From the NCBI GenBank assembly GCA_902786665.1, contig CADADN010000004.1:1-64000 (forward strand): a stretch of DNA of 64,000 bases. Direction: 5' to 3'. The stretch's first letter is position 1; each line of letters opens with the position of its first letter. The notes under the pieces were generated by a model. That model had not been told where the DNA came from and searched no databases. It worked only from the letters and a program-made list of their open reading frames with translations. This DNA comes from an uncultured Prevotellaceae bacterium (GTDB lineage Bacteria; Bacteroidota; Bacteroidia; Bacteroidales; Bacteroidaceae). The translations under genes were made by a program, and so were the position numbers. Shown in pieces: positions 16,551-24,945 of this stretch.

Positions 16551-17483
16551 ATGGGCAGAAAAAAGCAGATATTCCTACAGCTTTACACCAAGGATTATAC
16601 TGGTGATGAAAGGCTCAGAATGTGTAGCCCGGCGGCATGGGGCGTGTATAGTTATCTACTATGTCTGCTCAACTCTACCAAGGTGCGGGGATGCTATCGG
16701 CTGAGCCTCCTTGAACGGCGGCCTGACCTCAAACGCTCGCTCACGCAAAGATGTTTGTTGGCCACGTCGGAAGTCGCTAAGATACCGCCTTTTGCGGAGA
16801 TTCTGCAACGGCAGATGCCGTGGAAGAAAACGGAGATCTTGCGTGCCCTGAAAGAACTGCTTTTCTATGGCGTCATAGTGCTGGAGGATGATGCCATCAT
16901 ACAGCCGCGAATGTACCGCGAGGGCGGTCATATTCTTAAAAAAGATATGGATAGGGTAGGGGAGTCCGACGGTTCTGCATGCGGCTGTACCACAGCCGCC
17001 GATGACCCAGAAAATACCGACCCTGGAAACGCCCCGAAAACGGTACAAAAAAACGATGAAAAAAGTGACTTTCCTGCGCACGCGATCGCGCACACGCGCT
17101 CTGAGAATATGAGTTATGAGAATATTAATAATGGTGACAAGAAGAGTAATATAGGGGGTGCAGGGGGAGAAAAAACGGATGACGGAAAACCGAAACCGAA
17201 AACACCGCCATTTATCCCCCCGACATTGGAGGAAGTAAAAGCCTACTTTGCGGAGCGCGGCACAAGCATCAACCCCGAAGCCTTCTGGGCACACTACGAG
17301 GCAAATGGATGGGTGCAGAGCCGTGGCAAGCCCATCAAGAACTGGAAAGCATGTCTCACCACCTGGGAGCAGCGGCGCGGCGAGTTTGGCACCGGCCACG
17401 GCAGCAGGGCACGACCGCAGACACGAAGCGAGACCGCCATTCAGCAAAACGAAGTGAATTACGAAGACACTGAGACGTGGTGA
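16551..17483 (+). CDS. Phage replisome organizer/DnaD-like initiator
   Basis: A 310-residue protein. Residues 1-125 form a helical/winged-helix-like domain (LQLYTKDYTGDERLRMCSP, LRALKELLFYGVI). A long polar linker (about 140-215) follows. The C-terminal part has TLEEVKAYFAERG, INPEAFWAHYEANGW and GKPIKNWKACLTTWE, a module seen at the end of many phage replication initiators. With the DnaC-like ATPase at 19.0 kb and the SSB-like gene it points to a second, lytic replication system beside the plasmid Rep. Confidence 0.7.
   Translation: MGRKKQIFLQLYTKDYTGDERLRMCSPAAWGVYSYLLCLLNSTKVRGCYRLSLLERRPDLKRSLTQRCLLATSEVAKIPPFAEILQRQMPWKKTEILRALKELLFYGVIVLEDDAIIQPRMYREGGHILKKDMDRVGESDGSACGCTTAADDPENTDPGNAPKTVQKNDEKSDFPAHAIAHTRSENMSYENINNGDKKSNIGGAGGEKTDDGKPKPKTPPFIPPTLEEVKAYFAERGTSINPEAFWAHYEANGWVQSRGKPIKNWKACLTTWEQRRGEFGTGHGSRARPQTRSETAIQQNEVNYEDTETW
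16973..16999. repeat. Hairpin related to families A and B (inside a gene)
   Basis: TTCTGCAT followed by perfect stem GCGGCTGT-acc-ACAGCCGC (8 bp). Its head resembles family A and its TGTAcCACA loop resembles family B. It lies in the linker of the DnaD-like protein. Confidence 0.5.
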
Positions 17484-17489
17484 TGACGG

Positions 17490-17518
17490 TTCTCCGCAGG
17501 TGACGGCTTTACCGTCGC
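17490..17518. repeat. Dispersed hairpin family A, copy 2
   Basis: TTCTCCGCAG followed by stem GTGACGG with CCGTCGC (17500-17506, 17512-17518; one G-U pair). It lies 7 bases after a stop codon. Confidence 0.65.
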
Positions 17519-17557
17519 TCCTATTCCATCCTGTAACATCTTATAAAAATATAAAAT

Positions 17558-18466
17558 ATGAACGGAGTTACAATAACAAAAGTTTTTGAAATCAACGGCA
17601 AGTTGGTGGTGGCCGACAGCCTGGATCAAGCCATCGACACATATCGCCTATGGGCACCCGACGTATTAATCACTGAAATCAGTCAGAAATACGCTGGTCA
17701 ATATGACAAGCTGTATAATGCGCTCATCGCAGAACCAGAAATCTTGTCTTGCAACTTCAAAGGTTGGGACCTGACGCACATCACTTTTACGGGAGTGGAT
17801 GACGAAACCGATTTCAACAGATTAGTGAGCATACAACAGCGATACCCGAAAGTGGAGTTTGGCGTTTTGGTGTCAAGGAAATGGGTTGAGAATGGAAAAC
17901 GCTATCTTTCTCCATTTAAGACCAAGGAATTGCGCGGATTGGGACTGCGCCTGTCGGCACATCTTTGCGGTTCGATTGCAAGGGACGTGCTGCGCATGGG
18001 AGGATTTTCCAACACAGGCGATTTTTCCGAAATCATTGATATGTTTTCCCGCGTACAACTGAATGTCAGCAACTATGACGAACCCGAAAACATGTCTCCG
18101 TACATACTGCCAGGCCCGCTTCAGGAAATCATCATTCAGCAGGCTTTCAACCACAACACTTTCATGCTTTGCCGTATTGCCAGTGGCGATTGCATCTCCA
18201 TCTTGCTCGATGGATCTGGCGGCAATGGCATCGACACGCCTATAAACATGCCGATATATCTTCAAAACGTGCATGTGGGCTTTGCCGGTGGCATCAGTCC
18301 TGACAACGTGGTAGCCAAAGTCCAAGAAATAACATCGCTACCCCATGTAAACAGATTTTGGATCGATATGGAGAGCGGCGTGCGCACTAACGACCGCTTT
18401 GATCTTGACAAAGTGGAGCAGGTATGCGAGTTGGTGTATGAAAATTTTTTAATCGAGAGGGCGTGA
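17558..18466 (+). CDS. TIM-barrel protein resembling phosphoribosylanthranilate isomerase
   Basis: A 302-residue protein whose C-terminal half recalls TrpF-like barrels: LSAHLCGSIARDVL (about 132-145), VHVGFAGGISPDNV (about 233-246) and FWIDMESGVRTNDRFDLDKV (about 264-283) match the late phosphate-binding strands and the D-x-SSGVE-like segment. The N-terminal 60 residues are extra. TrpF acts in tryptophan synthesis, but no other trp gene is present, so the phage protein may have a different phosphorylated substrate. The assignment rests on motif resemblance only. Confidence 0.5.
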   Translation: MNGVTITKVFEINGKLVVADSLDQAIDTYRLWAPDVLITEISQKYAGQYDKLYNALIAEPEILSCNFKGWDLTHITFTGVDDETDFNRLVSIQQRYPKVEFGVLVSRKWVENGKRYLSPFKTKELRGLGLRLSAHLCGSIARDVLRMGGFSNTGDFSEIIDMFSRVQLNVSNYDEPENMSPYILPGPLQEIIIQQAFNHNTFMLCRIASGDCISILLDGSGGNGIDTPINMPIYLQNVHVGFAGGISPDNVVAKVQEITSLPHVNRFWIDMESGVRTNDRFDLDKVEQVCELVYENFLIERA

Positions 18467-18467
18467 T

Positions 18468-18716
18468 ATGAAGAAGATTTATTCATTCAATCAGTGCGCC
18501 ATGAATGGGGCAGTGACGTTGAAGACTTCGACAATAGCATTTCCAAATAAGGAACTTGCAGAGGAAACAAGGCAGTTGATGGTGAACGCAAACAGAGAAA
18601 AAACGAAACTCAATATAACGCCATTGAGAATTTGTTTTAGCGAGGTTGAGGAAACGCTGTTTGTCGAGGACATGAAGGATTTAGTCTATTTTATTAAAAA
18701 AATTATGAGACAATGA
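18468..18716 (+). CDS. Hypothetical small protein
   Basis: An 82-residue protein with no known domain (MKKIYSFNQCAMNGAVTLKT). It begins just after the TIM-barrel gene stop and overlaps the next start by four bases (ATGA), so it belongs to the same operon. Confidence 0.55.
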   Translation: MKKIYSFNQCAMNGAVTLKTSTIAFPNKELAEETRQLMVNANREKTKLNITPLRICFSEVEETLFVEDMKDLVYFIKKIMRQ

Positions 18717-19051
18717 GCGATAAAGACATACATCTGATTGCCTTTAACATCTTGAAAGATATTTCAGATTATGAGAGCAGTTCTATATCCAAAGAGGAAG
18801 GCGAAGCATTTGAAATAGTTATGGATGTGATAGCCCGTAAATACGCCCTTGAGGTGTCGAACGACATTCGTTTTTGCAATGGCGATGAAGAGTTGTTTGG
18901 CAGCAATGTCCTTGAAAGAATAAAGATATACAATGCAGCAGCCGAAAAATCAATAGCAGGTGACAATGAAACTTTGGAAGCCATAGACGAAGCACCAGAA
19001 GACTGGAATGAAGAATGGCATTACGACCGATGGTTCAATAACAATGGATAA
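18713..19051 (+). CDS. Hypothetical acidic protein
   Basis: A 112-residue acidic, helical protein ending in a Trp- and acidic-rich tail (EDWNEEWHYDRWFNNNG). It overlaps the DnaC-like gene by 8 bases. Given the position just upstream of a helicase loader it might assist replication, but no motif supports this. Confidence 0.55.
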   Translation: MSDKDIHLIAFNILKDISDYESSSISKEEGEAFEIVMDVIARKYALEVSNDIRFCNGDEELFGSNVLERIKIYNAAAEKSIAGDNETLEAIDEAPEDWNEEWHYDRWFNNNG

Positions 19052-19661
19052 GGCAGATTTCAGAAGCGCGGTGGAGCGGTTGCGGTTGCAGGGCTACGAC
19101 ATGTACCCCGACCGCGTGCGCATACAAATCCCAAATGCGAAGGAGTTGTTGCAGCAGGGTTTGCAATATTTCCTTGGCGACAGCGCACAGTGGTTGCCGT
19201 GCTACGACGAGATAGCGGCGTGGATGACCGACAACCAGGGGCGGGGGCTGTTGTGCATGGGCAACTGCGGATTGGGCAAGACGCTTATTTGCGGCAGCAT
19301 CCTCCCCACCATCCTATTGACCTACTCCAGAAAGGTGATGGCCACCTTTTCCGCCATCGACATCAACGACCGCACGCGGGAGGTGATGAACAACAAACTG
19401 GCTTTCATCGACGACATAGGCACCGAGCCGGAAGCCGTGCGCTTCGGCGAGCGACATCTTTCCTTCTCGGAAATCGTGGATAATGCAGAGAAAAAATCCA
19501 ACCTCCTTGTCATCACCACCAACCTTCGCACCAGCCACAAGACGGATGCCGACGGCAATCCCATCCCCAGCATCGAATACAAATACGGCATCCGCACGCT
19601 CGACCGCTTGAAGGCCATTACAAAGGTGGTGAAGTTCACGGGAAAATCATTCAGAAAATAG
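19044..19661 (+). CDS. DnaC-like AAA+ ATPase (helicase loader)
   Basis: A 205-residue ATPase with Walker A GNCGLGKT (about 72-79), Walker B LAFIDDIG (about 118-125), sensor I region LLVITTNLRTS and a C-terminal GIRTLDRLKAITKVVKF, the box VII-like Arg region of DnaC/IstB proteins. It would load a replicative helicase, which is not in this window and may be the host DnaB. The start at 19044 overlaps the previous stop. It sits between the DnaD-like gene and the SSB-like gene, consistent with a phage replication block. Confidence 0.8.
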   Translation: MDKADFRSAVERLRLQGYDMYPDRVRIQIPNAKELLQQGLQYFLGDSAQWLPCYDEIAAWMTDNQGRGLLCMGNCGLGKTLICGSILPTILLTYSRKVMATFSAIDINDRTREVMNNKLAFIDDIGTEPEAVRFGERHLSFSEIVDNAEKKSNLLVITTNLRTSHKTDADGNPIPSIEYKYGIRTLDRLKAITKVVKFTGKSFRK

Positions 19662-19668
19662 AAACGAC

Positions 19669-20520
19669 ATGGAAGGAATCAAAATCAACGGCAAAGCCCT
19701 TTACTCCACAAAGGGAGCGGCAAGGGAATACGGGCGCATAGGATGCAATTTCTATGTGGGTTGTCCGCACGGCTGCACCTACTGTTACTTGAAACGTGGT
19801 GCGCCAAGCAAATACCTTGGCGGTACTGATGTAAAATTGAAGAAATGCTTCAAGGACGAAGAGGATGCAGCCAAAATATTTCGGCATGAACTTGACAAAT
19901 GGGAAAAGGAATGTCAAAAATACGGCATATTTATTTCATTTACCACCGACCCATTGATGGAGGAAACACGCTCACTCACGTTGACGGCCATTATCGAGGC
20001 GACAGTCAGAGATATTCCCGTCTACATCCTCACAAAGGACGCCACTTTTATTTACGACGATTATTTTATGGCTTGGTTGGAGGACACGAACATCCTTTAC
20101 CGTGACCGCATTCATTTTGGTTTTACCCTGACAGGACACGACGACATGGAGCCACATGCCAGTCACAACCAAGACCGCATCATGGCCATGCGCCGCATGT
20201 ACTTGATGGGTTTCTCCACTTTCGCAAGCATCGAGCCGGTCATCGACTGGCAATCGGCAAAGGATGTCATCGGAAAATCACTTCCATGGTGCCAGCACTA
20301 CAAGATTGGTCTTCGCTCCGGCGTGAAAAAGGATTATTATGACCCTAACGAAAGTTTCTATGCCGTATCGGAAATCATAGGCATGGCAAGCAAGCACGAA
20401 AGGACGGTCTATTTGAAGGAAAGCACTCAAAAATTGCTCTGTCAACGCCTGTCACCAGAAGTAATGGATCAACTGCTTTCAAAAACCGTGGATATGGACG
20501 GAAAGAAAATCAATATTTAG
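19669..20520 (+). CDS. Radical SAM protein (SplB/Rv2578c-like)
   Basis: A 283-residue protein with the 4Fe-4S motif CPHGCTYC (Cys 32, 36, 39) near its N terminus, as in the spore photoproduct lyase-like group. GIFISFTTDPLMEE and HFGFTLTG fit later strands of the radical SAM barrel. Its substrate is unknown; in phages such proteins may modify nucleic acid or protein. It lies between the helicase loader and a MazG-like gene. Confidence 0.75.
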   Translation: MEGIKINGKALYSTKGAAREYGRIGCNFYVGCPHGCTYCYLKRGAPSKYLGGTDVKLKKCFKDEEDAAKIFRHELDKWEKECQKYGIFISFTTDPLMEETRSLTLTAIIEATVRDIPVYILTKDATFIYDDYFMAWLEDTNILYRDRIHFGFTLTGHDDMEPHASHNQDRIMAMRRMYLMGFSTFASIEPVIDWQSAKDVIGKSLPWCQHYKIGLRSGVKKDYYDPNESFYAVSEIIGMASKHERTVYLKESTQKLLCQRLSPEVMDQLLSKTVDMDGKKINI

Positions 20521-20540
20521 CAACATAAACCGAAATCAAA

Positions 20541-20891
20541 ATGACACTACAAGAGTATCAGGAACAGGCAATGACAACGTGCATGCCCACAAGCGAGAAC
20601 TTTTCTTACATGATGCTCAACCTCGTTGGCGAGGTGGGCGAGTTTGCAAGCAAGGTGGCAAAGGCCATCCGCAAAGGAAACATGTGCATCGACGACAAGA
20701 TGCAACTGGAGTACATAGGCGGCAACGGCATCCCCATCGAACTGAAAAAGGAGGCCGGCGATATTCTCTGGCAACTTTCCGGCCTATGCACCGTCATGGG
20801 TTGGAACCTTGAAGACGTGGCAGAAATGAACCTTGAAAAACTTGCCTCCCGACAGGAGAGGGGCAAAATCGACGGAAGCGGGGGACAATAG
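20541..20891 (+). CDS. MazG-like nucleotide pyrophosphohydrolase
   Basis: A 116-residue protein with the all-alpha NTP pyrophosphatase pattern: LVGEVGEFASKVAKAIRKG (about 28-46) and KKEAGDILWQLSGLC (about 69-83) hold the acidic metal-binding residues. Enzymes of this family hydrolyse (d)NTPs to monophosphates; phage versions may tune nucleotide pools or lower host (p)ppGpp. Length is normal for the single-domain family. Confidence 0.8.
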   Translation: MTLQEYQEQAMTTCMPTSENFSYMMLNLVGEVGEFASKVAKAIRKGNMCIDDKMQLEYIGGNGIPIELKKEAGDILWQLSGLCTVMGWNLEDVAEMNLEKLASRQERGKIDGSGGQ

Positions 20892-20901
20892 ATAAACAAT
20901 T

Positions 20902-21561
20902 ATGAAGGAGACAGAACTTTCAATCAATCAAATAGAAAGTGCGATAGTGGAAAGGGTGGACTCCCCTTTCTATATCAGGCGAAACATTGTCATCCCGAAT
21001 GTGTCGTGGGGTTTTCTAAATCATGAAGCGGATTTGCTTGTCATATCACAGCAAAAGAAGCTCACGGAAATTGAAATCAAGCGCACATGGTCTGACTTTA
21101 TGGCCGACTTCCATAAGGGGCACAACCACTACGACAAGAAATTGTCGCATCTTTATTTTGCTGTTCCTTACAGGATGGCAGAGCGTGTTTTCCATTGGTT
21201 GTATGAAGGGGAATTTGCCGACAATAATTATAGTTTTTCCAAAGTAGAAAAGGCCACCGAGCACAATCCTTACAAAGCCGGAATAATAGTCTATAGAGAC
21301 TGGAATGACGAAGGAACCAACATTCGTTACGGCCGCTGTTGTTGGGTGAACGTAAGAGCCGGGCAGATGAATCCATACGGCGAGTATGTCATTTCCGACA
21401 AGGAGGAACGCAAACTTTTTCGGCTGCTTGCTTTTCGCATTTGGGCGGCGAAGAGACTGGCGGCAAGCCAAGAAGACAAGCCAATGCGTAAACGGCAGTC
21501 CCTTATAGAAGACCGTGAGGAACGTGCCAAATGGCCGTCGCTCTTCAAAGATGATTTGTAG
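20902..21561 (+). CDS. PD-(D/E)XK-like nuclease fold protein
   Basis: A 219-residue protein. HEADLLVISQ followed by LTEIEIKRTWSDFMADF fits the Asp-...-Glu-x-Lys core of PD-(D/E)XK nucleases, similar to MmcB-type repair proteins. The rest has aromatic and basic residues. It is in the early run after the MazG-like gene. Activity on DNA is plausible but the exact family is uncertain. Confidence 0.55.
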   Translation: MKETELSINQIESAIVERVDSPFYIRRNIVIPNVSWGFLNHEADLLVISQQKKLTEIEIKRTWSDFMADFHKGHNHYDKKLSHLYFAVPYRMAERVFHWLYEGEFADNNYSFSKVEKATEHNPYKAGIIVYRDWNDEGTNIRYGRCCWVNVRAGQMNPYGEYVISDKEERKLFRLLAFRIWAAKRLAASQEDKPMRKRQSLIEDREERAKWPSLFKDDL

Positions 21562-21574
21562 AATTTTGAAACAG

Positions 21575-21602
21575 ATTTTGTTGGATTTCTCGGCGAAGCC
21601 GA
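21575..21602. repeat. Hairpin family C, copy 3 (single head)
   Basis: AGATTTTG, then GGATTTC, then stem TCGGC-gaa-GCCGA (21590-21602), then CTAAAAAC, 15 bases before the ATG at 21618. The stem bases differ from other copies while the flanks are conserved. Confidence 0.65.
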
Positions 21603-21617
21603 CTAAAAACAAACATT

Positions 21618-21776
21618 ATGGCAAGAAATAAAAACGAGCAAATAGCCTGCTTGCTAAAGCGCAGGCATGGTGGAATGAGCGAAAACGACTTTAAGAAGGA
21701 ACTTGAAACCCTTTATCAAATTGGGTTTGATGAAGGACGCGATTACTATACACCTACAATGAGCGTAAGAGATTAA
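21618..21776 (+). CDS. Small hypothetical protein
   Basis: A 52-residue basic protein (MARNKNEQIACLLKRRHG). It starts 15 bases after a family C hairpin, as do the genes at 6590 and 23375. No known family. Confidence 0.5.
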   Translation: MARNKNEQIACLLKRRHGGMSENDFKKELETLYQIGFDEGRDYYTPTMSVRD

Positions 21777-21807
21777 TAACTTTCACAATAAAAAAACAAA
21801 AGAGACT

Positions 21808-22530
21808 ATGAGATCAAGAACAGCAACATGGTTTGAGTGCAAGGTGCGCTACGACCAGACACAAGACAATGGTTTACAAAAAGCCGTTACGAAGCAGTAT
21901 GTTGTGGATGCCCTGTCTTTCGCGGAAGCGGAAGCACGCATCACCGAGCAACTATCTCCCTTCATTTCTGGCGAGTTCGAGGTGACGGACGTAAAGAAGG
22001 CCGCCTACAAGGAAATCTTCTTCATGAACGACTCCGAAAAGGCTTTTCAAAACCAAGCCGAGGATTTAGCCAAAGCCGTACAGATGGGTGACATGGAAAA
22101 GGGAATGGAGGTCTTTAACCGTCCGTTGGAAAAGTGGACCAACACCGACTCCCGTTATTACAAGGCGAAACTCCAATTCATCACCATCAACGAAAAAACA
22201 GAAAAGGAGAAGCGCAGCAACGTCACCTACCTGGTGGAAGCGACCTCTCTCCACAACGCCCTCGACAACATCGACACAGTGATGAAAGGTACCATGCTCG
22301 ACTACGTGCAAGCCAGCGTGTCGGAGACCGCCATCATTGATGTGTATGAATATGCGGCAGTCGTACAATCGGAACTGGTGGAAAAGTTGCAAGCAGCCCT
22401 CGCCGACCCATCCCAAACCACCGAAGAAATCGTCAACCAGTATGTGAATTGCTCTACTCCCGAACTGCGCCAGAAACTGATAGAAAAACTGCGCAAGCAG
22501 CGCAAAGAGAAACACGGCATTGACAAGTAA
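21808..22530 (+). CDS. DUF4494-like protein
   Basis: A 240-residue protein whose N terminus (TATWFECKVRYDQTQDNGLQ) and YVVDALSFAEAEARITEQL match the DUF4494 family common in Bacteroidales mobile elements and phages. Function of the family is unknown. The C-terminal 90 residues are an extension with helical and basic character. It supports the Bacteroidales host assignment. Confidence 0.7.
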   Translation: MRSRTATWFECKVRYDQTQDNGLQKAVTKQYVVDALSFAEAEARITEQLSPFISGEFEVTDVKKAAYKEIFFMNDSEKAFQNQAEDLAKAVQMGDMEKGMEVFNRPLEKWTNTDSRYYKAKLQFITINEKTEKEKRSNVTYLVEATSLHNALDNIDTVMKGTMLDYVQASVSETAIIDVYEYAAVVQSELVEKLQAALADPSQTTEEIVNQYVNCSTPELRQKLIEKLRKQRKEKHGIDK

Positions 22531-22543
22531 AACCGCATTATGT

Positions 22544-23293
22544 ATGGAAACAATACGATTGCCTTTTGAAGATTACCATTTCCTGATGGAGTTGCAACAG
22601 GAGTTGGCCGCGCAATCCAACGATGGCAACGCCGACCCTGTGTATTGGGGAGTGATGGAAACAAGAAAAGTATGTGTTCCTGAAGGTTGTGGGGATGCTG
22701 CTATCCACGTCGGCGATGGGGTTGCGTTGTCCTTGGAAGAAGCTGTCGAGTGGGTCAATGAAAGGATTGGTGAATACAGTCAGGAAGTACAAGTTCTTTG
22801 GAAAGAGTTACACAAGGACATACAAGACCATTGGGAGGAATGGTGCTATAGCAACGTGGATGATTTGGTTGGATTCATCCAACAAAAAATGAACTGCAAA
22901 GAATGCACTTGGGTGTATCAAAGAGACGAAGAATATATTTCGCGTGAAACAGGCGCATTCCTCACCAAGCGTGCTTGCCAGCAGTACATCGACCAATTTG
23001 GTTACAATCATACTAAACCGCACACCTACGCAATGACCGCTTTTCGCAATTTTGAATTGGAACGGCTGTTAAAAATTCTGCGTGAAGGATTGGATTTTAC
23101 TCCAGCGAAAAGCATTTGGCATAAATTGACAGAGAATGCCGACCCTGAACGATTTGTGGTGCTTTCGGATTGCATGGACCACATAAGCAAAAGACTCCGT
23201 TGGCCGTTTGCTGAATTTGTTAGGGACAGCAAGAAGATAGAAGGTATCTGTTACACCAAATGGGCGTATCAAGATGAACTAATGAATTTATAA
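22544..23293 (+). CDS. Hypothetical protein
   Basis: A 249-residue soluble protein (METIRLPFEDYHFLMELQQE), rich in Trp and Cys, with no family I recognise. The ATG at 22544 is chosen over an in-frame TTG at 22520 that overlaps the previous gene. It is followed by a family C hairpin element. Confidence 0.6.
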   Translation: METIRLPFEDYHFLMELQQELAAQSNDGNADPVYWGVMETRKVCVPEGCGDAAIHVGDGVALSLEEAVEWVNERIGEYSQEVQVLWKELHKDIQDHWEEWCYSNVDDLVGFIQQKMNCKECTWVYQRDEEYISRETGAFLTKRACQQYIDQFGYNHTKPHTYAMTAFRNFELERLLKILREGLDFTPAKSIWHKLTENADPERFVVLSDCMDHISKRLRWPFAEFVRDSKKIEGICYTKWAYQDELMNL

Positions 23294-23298
23294 TTTCT

Positions 23299-23358
23299 GA
23301 CGCTCCAGCGTCGTAAGATTTTTTATAAGATTTTGTAGGATTTCTCGCCGCAAGGCGA
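23299..23358. repeat. Hairpin family C, copy 4 (tandem heads)
   Basis: Two forward hairpins: GACGCT-cc-AGCGTC after ATTTCT (near 23299-23312), and TCGCC-gcaa-GGCGA after GGATTTC (23345-23358), followed by CTCTAAAAC. The ATG of the next gene is at 23375. Confidence 0.6.
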
Positions 23359-23374
23359 CTCTAAAACAACAACT

Positions 23375-23554
23375 ATGATAGAAGAAAGAATTTATCTCCG
23401 TGAGGATCTTCACCACGGCGTTTGTGAATGCTGTAATGAGGAGTCCGATGAAATCACCGACAACGGCCTTTGTGTCGATTGCGTGGAAGAACAAAGATTC
23501 ATCGAAGAAACAATGAAGCAAAAACCAAATCATTTCAATAGCTTTTTTGGCTAA
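23375..23554 (+). CDS. Small zinc-ribbon-like protein
   Basis: A 59-residue acidic protein with CECC (17-20) and CVDC (33-36), two CxxC-type pairs suited to zinc binding. It follows the family C hairpin by 16 bases. Possibly a small regulator or adaptor; no family named. Confidence 0.55.
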   Translation: MIEERIYLREDLHHGVCECCNEESDEITDNGLCVDCVEEQRFIEETMKQKPNHFNSFFG

Positions 23555-23629
23555 ATTCTTCTAATCACGGCAACGGCAAGGTCGCTGATCATAATCTTCA
23601 ATTTTCAATTATTAATTTTCAATATAAAT

Positions 23630-24205
23630 ATGGCAAGTTTTAACGCAACAATCGACCTGATGCAGTTGAAGGGGGCAAGGCTTCTTTCCGGCATCGACCA
23701 GCAGCATCCTGGGAGGAATTTCATTTGCATCCCCGTGGACTGGTCAGAAATCAAAGTGACGGAGAACCGGCAGCAGCCGGGCAGTTATCGCGCCAACATG
23801 CGCGTGAACCTATGGCCTACAAGTGACAAGTTCCGCCAGGCGTGTATCGACCGCAGGGCGCAGCGTGGGGAGGACACAGCCGACTACAACCCACCATCAC
23901 ACACCATCGAATTGGGCTATTCGCAGGAGTTCTTGGAAAAGGCAAAGGCGGCTGCAAAGGCACGCCTGATGAAAGAGCATCCCGAATGGGGCAGCGACGA
24001 GAACGCCAACCGCGACTTGAAGAACGCCATCTATGAAGCCGTGCGCGTCCGTCTTGGCACTGCCTACGCCAACAAGCCAAAGGAGCAGTCTTCCTACACC
24101 GGCACCGCCCCGGCGGCACAAGGCTTCGGCAGTTACCAGGCACCACAGGAGCAGCAAGACCCCTTCGGCGGCGGATATAACAACGACGATGATTTGCCAT
24201 TCTGA
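23630..24205 (+). CDS. SSB-like single-stranded DNA-binding protein
   Basis: A 191-residue protein ending in the acidic tip DDDLPF after a Gln/Gly/Ala-rich linker, the hallmark of bacterial and phage SSBs that recruit partner proteins through this tip. The N-terminal 130 residues would form the DNA-binding domain, though it is divergent from E. coli SSB. It lies upstream of the beta clamp and after the replication genes. Its stop codon overlaps the putative CTG start of the first mini-ORF in the methyltransferase array (CTGA), so the array may be co-translated with it. Confidence 0.7.
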   Translation: MASFNATIDLMQLKGARLLSGIDQQHPGRNFICIPVDWSEIKVTENRQQPGSYRANMRVNLWPTSDKFRQACIDRRAQRGEDTADYNPPSHTIELGYSQEFLEKAKAAAKARLMKEHPEWGSDENANRDLKNAIYEAVRVRLGTAYANKPKEQSSYTGTAPAAQGFGSYQAPQEQQDPFGGGYNNDDDLPF

Positions 24206-24345
24206 AAAATGTATCAACCGCGTGTAACAAGATTGGCGAACTCTCCACGTCGCAGGATGCGGTGCTGGTGTCTCCACACGGCATCGCACCCTGCCACATG
24301 GCGGGTCACGGCAACTGCCCGAAAATATTGATGGAGTATGAATGA
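24202..24345 (+). CDS. TRD-like mini-ORF 1 (putative CTG start)
   Basis: A 47-codon frame with GELSTSQDAVLVSPHGIAPC and ending CPKILMEYE. It matches the consensus of the following mini-ORFs (HGI-A/S-PC ... PKILIEYE) and the target-recognition segment found before motif IX in phage C5 cytosine methyltransferases. There is no ATG; CTG at 24202 is in frame and overlaps the ssb TGA. Its stop overlaps the ATG of mini-ORF 2 by eight bases. It could instead start at a downstream GTG (24262 region). Coding is supported by the family resemblance, not by its start. Confidence 0.55.
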   Translation: MKNVSTACNKIGELSTSQDAVLVSPHGIAPCHMAGHGNCPKILMEYE

Positions 24346-24536
24346 GCCACCATTGACTTACACAAGTCATGCCGTTTCGCGCATAGGGGGGGGGGAGAAG
24401 CCAGACTCCAATCAATGTTGCAAGAGGGCAAGTTTGCTTGTGCTTGAATACTCGTTACGATGCCATGCGTGTTCCGAATGACATTTGGGACCTGAAACAC
24501 TACTCCAAGACTGCAATACTGATAGAATACGAATGA
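24338..24536 (+). CDS. TRD-like mini-ORF 2 with G10 run (frame ambiguous)
   Basis: The ATG at 24338 overlaps the previous stop. After about 18 codons comes a run of ten G (24386-24395). As written the frame gives 47 residues with LLVLEY near the end and stops at about 24481. With nine G (or twelve) it would give 65 residues ending TAILIEYE at TGA 24534-24536, the usual module ending, and would overlap the next ATG by four bases. I favour the second as the full-length form, because it restores both the ending and the stop-start coupling. Both frames carry an EY-type end, so the on-state is uncertain. Confidence 0.55.
24386..24395 (+). repeat. G10 homopolymer in mini-ORF 2
   Basis: Ten consecutive G inside the mini-ORF. 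A change of one base switches between two C termini. Runs of this length are prone to slipped-strand mispairing. Confidence 0.75.
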
Positions 24537-24719
24537 TGAAGATGTCGATTTTGCGCCGCGTGCGCACGGATGAACTGAAGGCCATTCGCCGCAAATTTGG
24601 CGACAGGGGGGGGGCGGTGCCACTTCCGCGACCATGCCCTGCGCCCACGCGAGGACGGATGCAGCAACGCCCTCTCGACTTTCGACAAGGACAACTATGT
24701 ACTGATAGCGTATGAATGA
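24533..24719 (+). CDS. TRD-like mini-ORF 3, frameshifted at a G9 run
   Basis: Begins ATGATGAAG at 24533. Before the G9 run (24606-24614) it reads SILRRVRTDELKAIRRKFGD. As written it continues out of register to 24715. With eight G (or eleven) it would read LRPREDGCSNALSTFDKDN and end YVLIAYE at TGA 24717-24719 (61 residues). That restored sequence is very like the DG-x-SN-x-(L/I)-ST...KDN segment of phage C5 methyltransferase recognition regions, so the written frame is probably an off state. The restored stop overlaps the ATG of mini-ORF 4 by eight bases. Confidence 0.7.
24606..24614 (+). repeat. G9 homopolymer in mini-ORF 3
   Basis: Nine consecutive G. One base fewer joins the start of mini-ORF 3 to its conserved ending. 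Confidence 0.75.
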
Positions 24720-24945
24720 GACAATGCCCATCATCGACAGTTATCCATTGCTGGCTGCGGACGCAAAGGCAAGATATTGCGCCATCGTCAGCAGGGATGC
24801 TGACAACCCAAGGCTGCGCACATCACTCAATGGCAACGGCAGACAGTTTCTTGAACTGCGCTCGGAGGTATGCGGGACAATCACCACGGTACAAAAGGAC
24901 ACACTCGTATGGGTGGAAAACAAAGGAGTAAAGCATGTCGGATAA
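24712..24945 (+). CDS. TRD-like mini-ORF 4 (intact)
   Basis: A 77-residue frame without a G run. It contains LELRSEVCGTITTVQKDTLV, which matches the CGTITTVQKDN-type segment of C5 methyltransferase recognition regions. It overlaps mini-ORF 3 (restored frame) by eight bases and mini-ORF 5 by eleven. It is the longest module, possibly a different TRD subtype. Confidence 0.7.
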   Translation: MNETMPIIDSYPLLAADAKARYCAIVSRDADNPRLRTSLNGNGRQFLELRSEVCGTITTVQKDTLVWVENKGVKHVG

